DNA from: SLNP01 sp964568875
Lineage (GTDB): Bacteria; Bacteroidota; Bacteroidia; Bacteroidales; VadinHA17
Length of the DNA stretch: 64,000 nucleotides
Direction of reading: 5' to 3'
Assembly (NCBI GenBank): GCA_964568875.1
Contig: CAZMSH010000016.1
Location: 1 to 64,000 of the forward strand
Shown piece by piece: positions 9,578 through 19,445 of the stretch; position 1 is the stretch's first letter; each line of letters opens with the position of its first letter. Made by a program: the position numbers and the translations under genes. The notes below the pieces were generated by a model. It did no database searches. It was not told where the DNA came from and was given only the letters and a program-made list of their open reading frames with translations.

Positions 9578-9677
9578 NNNNNNNNNNNNNNNNNNNNNNN
9601 NNNNNNNNNNNNNNNNNNNNNNNNNNNNNNNNNNNNNNNNNNNNNNNNNNNNNNNNNNNNNNNNNNNNNNNNNNNNN
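9578..9677. other. Assembly gap (100 N) inside heptamer array
   Basis: A fixed-length scaffold gap. The array on its left and the peptidase 3' end on its right indicate that the unresolved sequence is at least partly heptamer repeat. Confidence 0.9.
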
Positions 9678-11014
9678 ATCAGATACAGCTTTTCCTGGCG
9701 GCCATCAACAAACCGGGCCTTTCCATCAATAAAAATTATATTTTCTTCGGAACCAAGGCTTACCCGCTGGTTGCCCCATTCCGGGACCTCGGCTGCAACG
9801 CTGAATTCAAGGGCATAGGTTGTGCTGTTATAAAGCTTATGCTCACCGGTTCCCTTCAGAAACTCCTGATTGTCGGTGCGTCCGATAGTCATTCCTGAGC
9901 CATGTCCGAAATAATTGACGGGATGAGAATACATGACCGGATTCAAACCTTCGGCCTTGCCCCTGTCGAGGACTGCCTTGAGTATCTCGTTGCCTGTGCG
10001 GCCCTCTTTCATCTCCTCAAGGCAGATATCCTGAAACCTCTTGTGTTTTTCGAAGAGCGCCTTCAGCCCTGCAGGTGCATCACTCTCTCCCGGAAGCAGA
10101 ACATAACCGTTATGCTGCATGTCGGTGGTGAGTCCCATATAGCTGATGCCCACATCGCAGTGGAGAATGTCGCCACGCCTAATTACATTGTCATTGCCAT
10201 ATTTTGCCTGTGCTTCAGGGGAACGCTTTATGCTGAACGACGGGAAAAACCAGTACTCCATATTCATATTCTTGATTCTTTCGGCGGTCCACCAGCGTAC
10301 ATCATCGGCAGTGGTTACATCGGGAGTGATAACTGCGTTGCTGTACATCTCCTTTATCAGGTCATGGGCTATGCCGCAGAGGTGCCTGTAGAAACTCACC
10401 TCCCATGGGGTGCGGGTTTCGTACCATCCGATAACGACCTTCTTGGCTGATACCAGGCGGCTGCGGTATTTAGCGTCGAGGGCATTGTAGAGTCTCTCAT
10501 AGTAAAGGTGCGAGAGTCCGTTTGCATGGCTGAAATCATCAATCACCTCAGGGTCGTAGTTGATGCCGATGCGACGAGGATCAGCCTTGCGGATATAGTC
10601 GGCCACAGCGGTGAACTGGGCCTCGGCCCCAGAAGCCCGGTCGGTGAAGATACCCTCGTACATATATCCCGAGGCACCCGGACCGTGCCATGTGGCCGAA
10701 AGCTTTTTAAAGCCGTCACGGCTGTCGTGAAATATAAGTATCGACAGGCGGCGGGCATTATCGAGGGGACGGGTGGTGAGGGTGCGATAAACAGGATCCT
10801 CGGTATATTCAAAATTGATAATAATCCACATGTCAAGATCTTCGCGACGCATAATTTCAGGAAGAGCATTATCGATCTTCCATTCAAGGTTTTTATTGTA
10901 TATATCAGCCTGCTGCCTCTGGGTGAGGGTGGGCTTGTCGATATCACGTGTCTGGGCTGCCAATGGCAGAGTCAGACAGGTTATCAGTACTGAGAAAAGA
11001 AAATGGTTCTTCAT
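9678..11014 (-). CDS. Secreted M24 family (Xaa-Pro aminopeptidase-like) metallopeptidase, 3' end in gap
   Basis: A signal peptide (residues 1-20, ...LPLAAQ) is followed by a creatinase-type N-terminal domain and a pita-bread M24 domain (about 210-440). Likely dinuclear-metal ligands are visible: Asp in DVGISYMGLTTDMQ, His in SHPVNYFGHGSG and Glu in YALEFSVAAEVPEWG. The last readable residues, QEKLYL, are close to the usual C-terminus, so only a few residues should be missing. It presumably trims peptides in the periplasm. Substrate is not determinable. Confidence 0.88.
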
Positions 11015-11158
11015 AATCTGAAATTTGAGTGCCTTTAAAACTACTAACTTTCGCCGGAATATTGGTATGAATTGTCAGTGGAAAATTCCGGACATATTAT
11101 TATGTTGCATGGCTGAACTCAGGATTTTATTTGATATTTGTAACAAAACAGGCACAAG

Positions 11159-11971
11159 ATGGACATCCCGGATCCCAATTTGCAGGAGCAGTTCATTCAA
11201 TACTCAGAAAAGCATCTGCCGAAATACCTTTTCAAGTACCTGAGACATCCGCTTATCTGGAATACCCTTAACAGGTTATTATGCGCTGAGGAGGTTCTGA
11301 GGCTTACAGAACAGCTTAAAGATCAAAAGAGTACCGATCTGCTGAAATCATTGATCGGTTACTGCGGACTGGAGTATGAATGTGTAAACAGTGACAGAAT
11401 CCCTGCAGAGGGCAGAATCCTCGTCGTGGCAAACCATCCTCTTGGCGGAGCAGACTGGCTCCTGGCTCTGATGTGTGTAAGAAATATACGCAGCGATGTC
11501 AGAGTAGTGATCAACAAGCATGTTTACACTCTCCTGGCAAATATGAGTGACCTGTTAATTCCCATTGACACTCATGCAGATTCAAACCAGGAGACTCGAA
11601 GAACAATAGGAGAGTGCCTTGAGAGAGAGGAGGCAGTAGTAATTTTTCCTGCGGGCAGCGTATCAAGAATGACCCTCAGGGGTATCAGAGACAGGCAATG
11701 GAAAAAGGGAGTCGTGCATTTCTCACGTGACTATAATACCGATATCCTGCCTCTGTATATCAGGGGAAGGCTCAGGCGTAGTTTCTATTTCTATCCCAGA
11801 CGTTTGCGTCGCATATTGTTGCTGCGCAACTTACTGCATGCAACGCCCAAAGGCATCAGGCTTATTGCCGGAACCAGGATATCCTCAAGCGAGTTAAAGG
11901 AAGAACCCGACCTGGCCGTAGCTGCAGCCAGGTTAAAATCAGCTGTATATCAGATTGGTAAACATCACTAA
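11159..11971 (+). CDS. Lysophospholipid acyltransferase family protein (PlsC-like)
   Basis: The 270-residue protein has the acyltransferase block NHPLGGADW (His92-Asp99 region), the hemolysin/OlsF-like variant of the HX4D motif, followed by the FPAGSVSR block around residue 157 that matches the FPEG acyl-acceptor motif. It probably acylates a lysolipid or ornithine-type acceptor at the inner membrane. The exact acceptor cannot be told. The stop codon overlaps the convergent S74 protein's stop by four bases. Confidence 0.82.
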   Translation: MDIPDPNLQEQFIQYSEKHLPKYLFKYLRHPLIWNTLNRLLCAEEVLRLTEQLKDQKSTDLLKSLIGYCGLEYECVNSDRIPAEGRILVVANHPLGGADWLLALMCVRNIRSDVRVVINKHVYTLLANMSDLLIPIDTHADSNQETRRTIGECLEREEAVVIFPAGSVSRMTLRGIRDRQWKKGVVHFSRDYNTDILPLYIRGRLRRSFYFYPRRLRRILLLRNLLHATPKGIRLIAGTRISSSELKEEPDLAVAAARLKSAVYQIGKHH

Positions 11972-14900
11972 GGTGTCTTATTCTCATTCACAATTAAGGC
12001 TTTCAGCAACGTCAGTTCCTGCTTCAGGCTGGCAACCTCATCGGTAATAAGCTTCATTTGTCCGGCATCTGACTGTTTTGCCTTCAGGGCTTCAATCTCA
12101 GCCTGCTGACGTTCAATAACAGCCTGCTGCTCTTTTATTGCCTCAACGAGAACTGCCGTCATTTCAGAGTAGTTAATACCCTTGTATCCGTCAACCGGAT
12201 TAATAAATACAAGTTCAGGAAGGACCTTTTCCACCTCCTGGGCGATAAAACCTAAATGTTGTGATTGCTCACTGCTTTCAATCCACCGGTACGACACACC
12301 TCTGAGCCCCATTACTGAAGAAAGAGCGTTACTGACTGGCGCTATATCGGTTTTTAGCCTGACATCAGAACTTGAATGGCGCAGTTCTCCTTCAGCATTT
12401 ATAAAGAGTGTGTTGATGCCACCTCCTGAAGGCACGCCCCTGAACCTGGCATTTCCATTTACATCGAGCATTACGGGTTCAGCAGCATCCATGCCTATAA
12501 TAACATTACCGTCTGGTCTGATATTCAGATAATCCCTCCAGTCAACCCCGTTACCGTCGTGGTACTTGACAGAAAAATCATTGAACAGGGCATGGTTTAT
12601 CTCCCAGTACTGTACTTTAAGTTCCTCCTGGGCCATTAGTTTTATCTGGGCAAAGTTATGTGATGCGGTCCCTTTTATTGCAAAAACACCACAGCCATCA
12701 CCACTATTTACTGAAAGATTGGCAAAATCTATCGGGTTACCCCCGATTCCGACGCCGGCATTAAGCCGCAACAATCTTTTGTCAAAATCTCCCCATATCA
12801 ATGCTCCTGTGGAGTCGCGGTCGGAATTTTCAATGTATAACTTATGTGAACCAGGTTCATTTGCTCCGGCAAAATTTCCCAGGAAAAGGTTGTAATTACC
12901 ACTATTGTTAAAACCTGCATCCAATCCCAGGAACACATTGCCGGTTCCTTCTGAGTACCTGCCGGCTCCGGCGCCTATGATAGTGTTATTATCACCCAAA
13001 ATTTTATCAGCAGCGGCCCAACCTCCGACAATTGTATTTGCGGTTCCCTCAGTGTTGTTCTGACCTGCGTGTATCCCCACGAATACATTCATCTCTCCCG
13101 TAGTATTATTGCCGCCACTATATGTCCCTATAAAAGTGTTTCCTACTGCAGTGGTATTTGATTCTCCGCTTACATTACCTATGAATACGTTTTCGAATCC
13201 TGTTGTGTTGTTTTTTCCACTCAGATTTCCCAGGAAGACATTATGAAAACCCGATGTATTCTCAAATCCGGTTTCATTTCCTACAAACACATTCGAATTC
13301 CCTGTCTTATTATTAAATCCGCTATGGTTACCCATAAAAACATTTGCATAGGAGAGTACGTTGCTGAATCCGGCCTCAAAACCGATAAAGACATTTTCAT
13401 TGCCTGCCACACTGTTATATCCTGCTCCGTTACCAATAAAAACATTTGAGAAACTGTCTTCTTCTGACAGATTATGGTTGAATCCGCTGAAAGCACCGAT
13501 AAGGACATTCTTATGGCTTTTAAAAGCATTATAACCGGTATTGTCCCCAATAAAGACATTTCCAAAGTCGCCGTCGAACATATAGCCTGCATTAATGCCA
13601 AGGAAAGTGTTCGAAAAGCCCGTCTTGTTGGAAAAACCGGTACTTGCTCCCAGGAAGGTATTGGCACTCCCGTCGTAGGTGTTCTTACCTGCTTCGAATC
13701 CCACGAAAACATTTCCCCAGGTACTTACCGTACCGAAGCCGCTGTTATTGCCAATGTAAATGTTTTCCTCACCGTTGGTATGGTTATACCCGGCCAGGGT
13801 TCCGATAAAAATATTATTGGTACCGCTTGTATTGTTTGCCCCGCTTTTGTTGCCTATAAATACGTTGGAGCTGCCGCCAGTGTTTTTTAATCCGGTACCG
13901 GTGCCGATGAAAGCATTATTATTACCGGTGAGGTTTGAATAGCCTGTCGAGTCACCGACAAAGGTGTTGTTGCTTCCAATCGTGTTCGAAAATCCCGAAA
14001 AGCTTCCCATAAATGAATTGAGTACACCATCGGTATTTGAACTGCCTGCCAGGTATCCCAGGAAGGTATTGTAATTCCCGTCGGTATTGCTATGGCCGGT
14101 CTTATATCCCAGGAAAAGGTTTCCCGACCCGTAGCGGTTCATATAGCCGCTCTGGTATCCTAAAAAGGAGTTGCTGGAACCGGAAATCAGATTATAGCCG
14201 CTCTCATATCCTATGGTAGCATTATAGCGACCTCCGGCTAAAAACTGACCACTGTTATGACCTATGAAATAGTTGTCAGGTGTCAGGCTCAGATAATTAG
14301 AGGTCAGTGTTTTGCTGCTCCCGTCACCGTTTTTTGACTCCTCCATGCTTCCAATGGCAAAGCCTCCCTTTACCGGCTTGCCTTCCTTATTTTCCGCTAT
14401 ATACATTCTGATGCTGTCGCGGGTGACCCGCATAAACTCCTGGTTGCTGGCTTTGCTCTCTTCCATGCTGCCTATGGCGAAGCCGCCCTTAACAGGCTTC
14501 CCCAGGAGGTCTTCGTAAAGATAAATCCTTACCGAATCGCGGTTCACAATGAATAGGTCGGCGGGTTCCTGCTTTGACTCCTCCATGCTGCCGATGGCAA
14601 AACCACCCTTGACAGCTTTGTTTTCGCCGTCGCCTACATATATACGTACGCCTTCATTGTAGACGGCAAAGACCGTCTGTCCGTTTTTGTTTTTGACCTC
14701 GAACAGGGCCTCATCGTTTGCTGCTGCCTCTCCGGCAACTTCGAGTTTTTTCAAAGTGCCGGTCAGATCGCCTGCTGCCATGGCGTAAGGCACGCTCCAC
14801 AGACGTGATGCCCCCATTGTCTTCCATCCACCATGGTCGATATCAATGCGTATGAACTTCGGTAACACGCTCCAGTCAATTTCAGCGAAGGAGGCTGCGG

Positions 14901-15228
14901 TTCCCGCCTGCCTGGCGCCTTTACCAATTATGAGTGAAAAGAACCCCGTGGCGTTTGTGGTAACGGAGGAGTGCAGCTCCTGCCAGAAAAGGGTGCCGCC
15001 GAGGGAGTCAGACTCAATGGAGATGCGTACGGGCAAATCAGCATTACGAATCGGCACACCAGCATCATCGAAGGCCACGGCCTGGTATGTGAAGCCCTGC
15101 GGGATCTGGCTGAGGGCAGGGGGCGCGGTGATCAGGGTAAAGAATGCTATAATAAACAGTATTCTCAACAGCAAGCAGTGTCTGTCCGCAAAGCGGATAG
15201 CCATTTGTGGAAGAATAATTGCTTTCAT
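11968..15228 (-). CDS. Giant surface protein with 28 seventeen-residue modules and C-terminal S74 intramolecular chaperone
   Basis: This 1086-residue protein has a membrane/signal segment (about 20-40, ...PPALSQ) and a domain typical of Bacteroidota tail-fiber-like proteins (IPQGFTYQAVAFDDAG). Three copies of a KGGFAIGSMEESK block follow (about 205-310). Residues 318-793 form 28 contiguous modules of x-N-x-F-[ILV]-G-x-x-[SAT]-G-x-x-N-x-x-G, resembling the collagen-like or YadA-head beta rolls of trimeric adhesins. The C-terminus has a Peptidase_S74 domain (from about 954, SDVRLKTDI...LGFIAQEVEKVLPE) and a coiled coil (1022-1080). S74 domains fold trimeric fibres and then cleave themselves off. 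It is likely an exported trimeric fibre; its ligand is unknown. Confidence 0.85.
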   Translation of the reverse strand: MKAIILPQMAIRFADRHCLLLRILFIIAFFTLITAPPALSQIPQGFTYQAVAFDDAGVPIRNADLPVRISIESDSLGGTLFWQELHSSVTTNATGFFSLIIGKGARQAGTAASFAEIDWSVLPKFIRIDIDHGGWKTMGASRLWSVPYAMAAGDLTGTLKKLEVAGEAAANDEALFEVKNKNGQTVFAVYNEGVRIYVGDGENKAVKGGFAIGSMEESKQEPADLFIVNRDSVRIYLYEDLLGKPVKGGFAIGSMEESKASNQEFMRVTRDSIRMYIAENKEGKPVKGGFAIGSMEESKNGDGSSKTLTSNYLSLTPDNYFIGHNSGQFLAGGRYNATIGYESGYNLISGSSNSFLGYQSGYMNRYGSGNLFLGYKTGHSNTDGNYNTFLGYLAGSSNTDGVLNSFMGSFSGFSNTIGSNNTFVGDSTGYSNLTGNNNAFIGTGTGLKNTGGSSNVFIGNKSGANNTSGTNNIFIGTLAGYNHTNGEENIYIGNNSGFGTVSTWGNVFVGFEAGKNTYDGSANTFLGASTGFSNKTGFSNTFLGINAGYMFDGDFGNVFIGDNTGYNAFKSHKNVLIGAFSGFNHNLSEEDSFSNVFIGNGAGYNSVAGNENVFIGFEAGFSNVLSYANVFMGNHSGFNNKTGNSNVFVGNETGFENTSGFHNVFLGNLSGKNNTTGFENVFIGNVSGESNTTAVGNTFIGTYSGGNNTTGEMNVFVGIHAGQNNTEGTANTIVGGWAAADKILGDNNTIIGAGAGRYSEGTGNVFLGLDAGFNNSGNYNLFLGNFAGANEPGSHKLYIENSDRDSTGALIWGDFDKRLLRLNAGVGIGGNPIDFANLSVNSGDGCGVFAIKGTASHNFAQIKLMAQEELKVQYWEINHALFNDFSVKYHDGNGVDWRDYLNIRPDGNVIIGMDAAEPVMLDVNGNARFRGVPSGGGINTLFINAEGELRHSSSDVRLKTDIAPVSNALSSVMGLRGVSYRWIESSEQSQHLGFIAQEVEKVLPELVFINPVDGYKGINYSEMTAVLVEAIKEQQAVIERQQAEIEALKAKQSDAGQMKLITDEVASLKQELTLLKALIVNENKTP

Positions 15229-15386
15229 TTGACGATGTGTTTGGTTTGGCTTGAAATCTTTAACTTATTCAATATGAAAAGTTAAGAAACCAATTAACAC
15301 AAGACAAATTTTTTTGACGAACGCCCTGCTCAATGCACTCTGTACCGTTCCGGCGGTGACAAAGAGAGGGTGGTAATTGATATTAC

Positions 15387-15486
15387 NNNNNNNNNNNNNN
15401 NNNNNNNNNNNNNNNNNNNNNNNNNNNNNNNNNNNNNNNNNNNNNNNNNNNNNNNNNNNNNNNNNNNNNNNNNNNNNNNNNNNNNN
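15387..15486. other. Assembly gap (100 N) upstream of S74 gene
   Basis: A scaffold gap in the intergenic region 15229-15511. The flanks are short and hold no recognisable gene. Confidence 0.9.
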
Positions 15487-15511
15487 GGGGTGCGATTGTA
15501 TTTCAATAAAA

Positions 15512-16420
15512 TCAGTTGATGATCTCGTTGCGCAGCTGGGCAACGTAGTCTCGGATATTGTTAAGGGTCTGGACGGTTACGGTCATTTCAGAGCCGCTTG
15601 AGACTAGCGTCTGTCTGACAGTGTCAATCTCAAGGTCGCCTGTCCGGAAGTAAATATCAAAAGTGTCGAAGTAGCGCTTCAGGAACAGCAGTTTCTTGGT
15701 ATAGAATACTACCATAGGGTCGTCGTAGTAGTTCTTCATCAGGCTGAGCAGTGAGTTAAGGGTATACTTCTGCTCGGCAATCTTCTGCACCACTTCAGGG
15801 TCTGGATTTGTCTCGTCGTAGGTAAGGCTGGTGGCCAGATAGAGAGCTTCAATCCATCCCCCCATAAGCATCAGCCCTACAGTTCCTTCCCTGCCGTCAT
15901 TACGCAGATGATCCTCTATCTTCTTATATGCCTGGTTCATTATTACCATTATTGAATCAGGATCATCCATATCTGTCTCAACACGACGGATAGGCTCAGT
16001 GATATAGGATTCGGGTATTCCCAGCCTGCCGGCGAGCTTGCGAACCGTCAGCATATAATTGAACATATCCTGATTCTTCCGGAAGATTTTCAGATAGCCC
16101 AGATCAACACCATAAACGCCCAGGTTAAGGGCAGTCTTGAAACTGCTGAGGTAGTTCTCGGCATTGATTACCGGATTCAGCGAAGCTTCATCATACGGTA
16201 TTCCAAGCCTGTTGAAAATGTTGCATACCTCTACCGGAGTAAGCAGGCCATAGAAAATCTCTCTTTTTTCGGGCGGAACCGGTTCTTCCGGTACCTGCTG
16301 CATTTTATAGGTAGAAAAGGAAGGTACAAAAGGCTCTGTATCCCTGCTCTTTCTGCCACAAGAGCCGGCTGTTACGAACACGATCACCGTAATAACAATT
16401 GCTAAACCCCTTAATCTCAT
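15512..16420 (-). CDS. Conserved lipoprotein of unknown function
   Basis: The 302-residue protein starts MRLRGLAIVITVIVFVTAGSC, a lipoprotein signal with the likely lipidated Cys21. The mature part is predicted to be largely helical and has no motif I recognise. A region rich in acidic and aromatic residues (NLGVYGVDLGYLKIF, GLMLMGGWIEALYLAT) recalls a family of uncharacterised Bacteroidota lipoproteins. I chose the ATG at 16420 over a TTG two codons upstream. It lies 67 bp downstream of dnaG on the same strand and may share its transcript. Confidence 0.75.
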   Translation of the reverse strand: MRLRGLAIVITVIVFVTAGSCGRKSRDTEPFVPSFSTYKMQQVPEEPVPPEKREIFYGLLTPVEVCNIFNRLGIPYDEASLNPVINAENYLSSFKTALNLGVYGVDLGYLKIFRKNQDMFNYMLTVRKLAGRLGIPESYITEPIRRVETDMDDPDSIMVIMNQAYKKIEDHLRNDGREGTVGLMLMGGWIEALYLATSLTYDETNPDPEVVQKIAEQKYTLNSLLSLMKNYYDDPMVVFYTKKLLFLKRYFDTFDIYFRTGDLEIDTVRQTLVSSGSEMTVTVQTLNNIRDYVAQLRNEIIN

Positions 16421-16487
16421 TTGCAAACGACCCTTTTCTGTTTACGGGTAATAAAAGTAATAAAAAATTACATACCGCAGCAAATTA

Positions 16488-18431
16488 TCACAGCACAATG
16501 CGTTTGCCAAGGTTCATCGAAATTCCGTTCAGCACCTTGTTGAGAGTTGTTATCTGCTTCTGCAACCGACCCACCATCTCCATATCACCGGCCTCTGATG
16601 CTGTTCTGATCTCTTCAAGCAAACCGGCTCTCCTCTCCTTTATCTTGTCACTCTTAAACTTAAGTACAGACTCAGGCACCAGCTCCTTCAGCATCCTGTC
16701 CTCCGACTCAACATACGACTGGCGCAACTGCCATATCCGTGCAAGCTCGTACGATTCGGCAAGCAGATCGACCGAAAGTTTCGAAATCTCCGGATCGGGG
16801 TGCCTCACAAAATGCTGATCGCCAGGAAATATTCCCTGTTCAACATGAAATTTATACTCATTGAAAACCTCGCCAAACACCTTGTCAGAGAAACTCAGCT
16901 CATCGCTGACAATCTCATGCACAATAAAATCAGCAACCGTCATAACAACCATGGTTCCCTCAACCTCCTTTTCCCCGTAAACCTCTGCACCGTATTTCAA
17001 CAGCAGCCGCACCAATGCTTTTTCGGAATAGTATGACGACGCCTCCTTTATCTCAGGCTTCTGCGGAACACGGGGCGTAGCAATCTGCAGATCGTGCGCG
17101 TCGGGATAGCGGTTTCTGTCACGGAATTGCTGCTGCCTCAGCAACTTGGTTACTTCGTTGTAGAGGACATCTTCGCTAAGGCCCATAATAGAGCTGCACT
17201 CCTTGATGAAAACCGTCCGGTTGATCAGCTCGGGGATGACAGCGATGCTCCTGACAATGTCACGAATAGCTTCTGCCCTTCTTACCGGATCGCCGCCGGA
17301 ATCCTTCAACAGCAATTCAGCCTTGAACCGTATGAAATCGGTTTCATTGTCTGCCAGAAATTTCCTGAACTCTGTGACACTGAGTTTCTTTGACAATGAG
17401 TCTGGGTCCTCACCCTCAGGAAGCAACACAATGCGCACATTCATGCCCTCCTCGAGAACCAGGTCTATACCCCTCAGAGATGCTTTGATTCCAGCCTCGT
17501 CGCCATCATATAATATAGTAATATTCTGGGTGAAACGCTTAATCAGCCTTACCTGCTCCTGTGTAAGGGCCGTTCCCGAAGAGGCGACAACATTCTCAAT
17601 GCCAGACTCATGCACAGACAATACATCTGTATAGCCTTCAACGAGATAGCATTTATCATGCTGTACTATGGCCTTTCGTGCCTGGTAAATACCGTAGAGT
17701 ATCTTACTCTTGTGGTATATGTCTGACTCCGGTGAATTAAGGTATTTTGCAGCCTTTGCATCAGAACGCAGCACGCGACCGCCGAAACCGAGTACCTGTC
17801 CCGATAATGAATGGATAGGGAATATTATACGTCCGAAAAACCTGTCGAATATCCTCTCCTCCTTCTCAATTGACAAGCCTGTCTTAACCAGGTACTCCTT
17901 CCTGTACCCGTCGGCAATTGCAGCAGAGGTGAGGGCATCATATTTTTCAGGACTGTACCCCACTTCAAACTTCTTCAGAATATCATCACGAAAACCCCGC
18001 TGTGTAAAATATGCCAGTCCGACCGATATACCTTCATCGCTATGAAACAACCACTCCGAAAATTTCCGCGAGGCATAAGCTGTCAGTACCATCATGCTCT
18101 CGCGTTCCGTCTGCCTTTGCTTCTCCTCTGTTGTTATCTCCCTCTCCTGTATCTCAATATTGTACTTTCTGGCCAGGTAACGTAATGCTTCAGGATAACT
18201 AAGGTGCTCATGCTCCATTATGAAATTAACCGAGTTGCCTCCCATGCCACAGCCGAAGCATTTGAATATACCCTTTGCCGGTGACACTGTGAACGAAGGT
18301 GTCTTTTCATTGTGGAACGGACAAAGGCCGAGATAATTGACACCTCTTTTTTTAAGGGTGACAAACTCCTGTACCACATCAATTATCTGTGCAGCATCGA
18401 GAATACGATCTACGGTGTAGTGATCAATCAT
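16488..18431 (-). CDS. dnaG: DNA primase
   Basis: Makes RNA primers at the replication fork. The 647-residue protein has the CHC2 zinc finger (Cys37, His40, Cys58, Cys61), the primase catalytic core, and a Toprim fold with Glu265 in VEGYTDVLSVHESG and the downstream LYDGDEAG. It ends in a helicase-binding-like helical region (about 430-647). The N-terminus MIDHYTVDRILDAAQI is the usual one in the phylum. A -7 box TATCTTTG lies only four nucleotides before the ATG, so the transcript may be nearly leaderless. Confidence 0.96.
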   Translation of the reverse strand: MIDHYTVDRILDAAQIIDVVQEFVTLKKRGVNYLGLCPFHNEKTPSFTVSPAKGIFKCFGCGMGGNSVNFIMEHEHLSYPEALRYLARKYNIEIQEREITTEEKQRQTERESMMVLTAYASRKFSEWLFHSDEGISVGLAYFTQRGFRDDILKKFEVGYSPEKYDALTSAAIADGYRKEYLVKTGLSIEKEERIFDRFFGRIIFPIHSLSGQVLGFGGRVLRSDAKAAKYLNSPESDIYHKSKILYGIYQARKAIVQHDKCYLVEGYTDVLSVHESGIENVVASSGTALTQEQVRLIKRFTQNITILYDGDEAGIKASLRGIDLVLEEGMNVRIVLLPEGEDPDSLSKKLSVTEFRKFLADNETDFIRFKAELLLKDSGGDPVRRAEAIRDIVRSIAVIPELINRTVFIKECSSIMGLSEDVLYNEVTKLLRQQQFRDRNRYPDAHDLQIATPRVPQKPEIKEASSYYSEKALVRLLLKYGAEVYGEKEVEGTMVVMTVADFIVHEIVSDELSFSDKVFGEVFNEYKFHVEQGIFPGDQHFVRHPDPEISKLSVDLLAESYELARIWQLRQSYVESEDRMLKELVPESVLKFKSDKIKERRAGLLEEIRTASEAGDMEMVGRLQKQITTLNKVLNGISMNLGKRIVL

Positions 18432-18435
18432 ACAT

Positions 18436-18443
18436 CAAAGATA
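18436..18443 (-). promoter_or_regulatory. dnaG: Candidate dnaG promoter, -7 box TATCTTTG
   Basis: On the minus strand the CCGTNNN heptamer array is followed by TACA, TATCTTTG, ATGT and the start codon. A transcript from this box would begin at or within a few bases of the ATG. Confidence 0.5.
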
Positions 18444-18450
18444 TGTATTC

Positions 18451-18485
18451 ACGGTTAACGGTGGACGGGAAACGGTAAACGGATT
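18451..18485 (-). repeat. Heptamer array (CCGTNNN family) upstream of dnaG
   Basis: Five exact 7-nt units (plus-strand ACGGTTA, ACGGTGG, ACGGGAA, ACGGTAA, ACGGATT) end seven bases from the dnaG -7 box. It is the same family and orientation as the units at 711-745 upstream of ileS. Confidence 0.85.
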
Positions 18486-18534
18486 TAGCTAATTTTTGAA
18501 AAGATTTGATTTTTATGTGGTTAGGGTGGGGCGG

Positions 18535-18631
18535 TGCGGGTTGCAGGTTGCGAGTTGCGGGGTGCGGGTTGCGGGTTGCGAGTTGCGAGTTGCGGGGTGC
18601 GGGTGCGGGTTGCGGTTACCGTCTACCGTAT
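18535..18631 (+). repeat. Heptamer array (GCGRGTT family, ending in CCGTNNN) upstream of sirtuin gene
   Basis: About twelve 7-nt units of GCGGGTT, GCGAGTT and GCGGGGT, one of them a base short, are followed by CCGTCTA and CCGTATT units. The array ends at the T-tract before the TATTTTTG box. Confidence 0.85.
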
Positions 18632-18637
18632 TTTTCC

Positions 18638-18645
18638 TATTTTTG
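18638..18645 (+). promoter_or_regulatory. Candidate sirtuin-gene promoter, -7 box TATTTTTG
   Basis: Matches TAnnTTTG. It is preceded by TTTTTCC and the heptamer array, the same arrangement as at ileS and ribE. The start codon is 41 nt downstream. Confidence 0.55.
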
Positions 18646-18686
18646 AAACAATTTGATATTTATCTGGTTAAAGGTTAGAGGTTATT

Positions 18687-19373
18687 ATGAAGAGACTTGT
18701 TGTATTGTCGGGGGCAGGGATGAGTGCCGAAAGCGGAATAAGGACGTTCCGCGAAATGGGTGGATTATGGGAAGAGTACGATGTTACCGAAGTGGCCACA
18801 CCAATGGCATGGCACAAGAACATGGAGCTGGTGCTGCGTTTCTATAATGAACGTCGCCGGCAGCTTTTTACATGTGAGCCTAATGAAGGACATTATGGAC
18901 TGGCAAACCTGGAAAAGAGATTTGATGTTCACATAATTACGCAGAATGTAGACAACCTTCATGAACGTGCCGGCAGCACAAAAATTCTTCACTTGCACGG
19001 AGAGCTTACCAAAGCCAGAAGCACGGCTGATCCGACTCTCATTTACGAAATAGGTGATCGCGACATCAGTATAGGAGACAAGTGCGAGAAGGGGAGTCAG
19101 CTGCGGCCCCATATAGTATGGTTCGGAGAGCAGGTGCCCGCAATGGAGGAGGCTGCAAGAATAGCCTCGGAAGCTGATATATTCATGGTTATCGGGACTT
19201 CCCTGAATGTGTACCCGGCAGCCGGACTGGTTTCATACGCACCTTCAAAAGCATCGGTGTGGGTTATCGATCCGGAGCATGTGATAGTGCCTGTAAGCAG
19301 GCGTTATGAGATTATCAGAAAGGGGGCTTCGGAAGGGGTAAAGGTGTTTTCGGAAAGGATAGCTGATTTCTGA
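18687..19373 (+). CDS. cobB: NAD-dependent protein deacylase (sirtuin, zinc-less)
   Basis: Removes acyl groups from lysines using NAD+. Sir2 motifs in order: GAGMSAESGI (9-18), TQNVDNLH (85-92), catalytic His104 in HLHGE, and GTSLNVYP. The Tyr53-x-x-Arg56 pair is the feature by which class III sirtuins select succinyl or malonyl lysine. The four zinc-binding cysteines are absent (only Cys133 in the region). Related Bacteroidota proteins look similar. At 228 residues it is of normal length. Likely a cytoplasmic metabolic desuccinylase; no substrate gene is adjacent. Confidence 0.92.
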   Translation: MKRLVVLSGAGMSAESGIRTFREMGGLWEEYDVTEVATPMAWHKNMELVLRFYNERRRQLFTCEPNEGHYGLANLEKRFDVHIITQNVDNLHERAGSTKILHLHGELTKARSTADPTLIYEIGDRDISIGDKCEKGSQLRPHIVWFGEQVPAMEEAARIASEADIFMVIGTSLNVYPAAGLVSYAPSKASVWVIDPEHVIVPVSRRYEIIRKGASEGVKVFSERIADF

Positions 19374-19445
19374 CTTTCTCCTTTTAAGTCGAGTACCGGG
19401 TCAATGGCCTCGGTTCTGATATCAGATGGAAGGGTAGACGATTTG

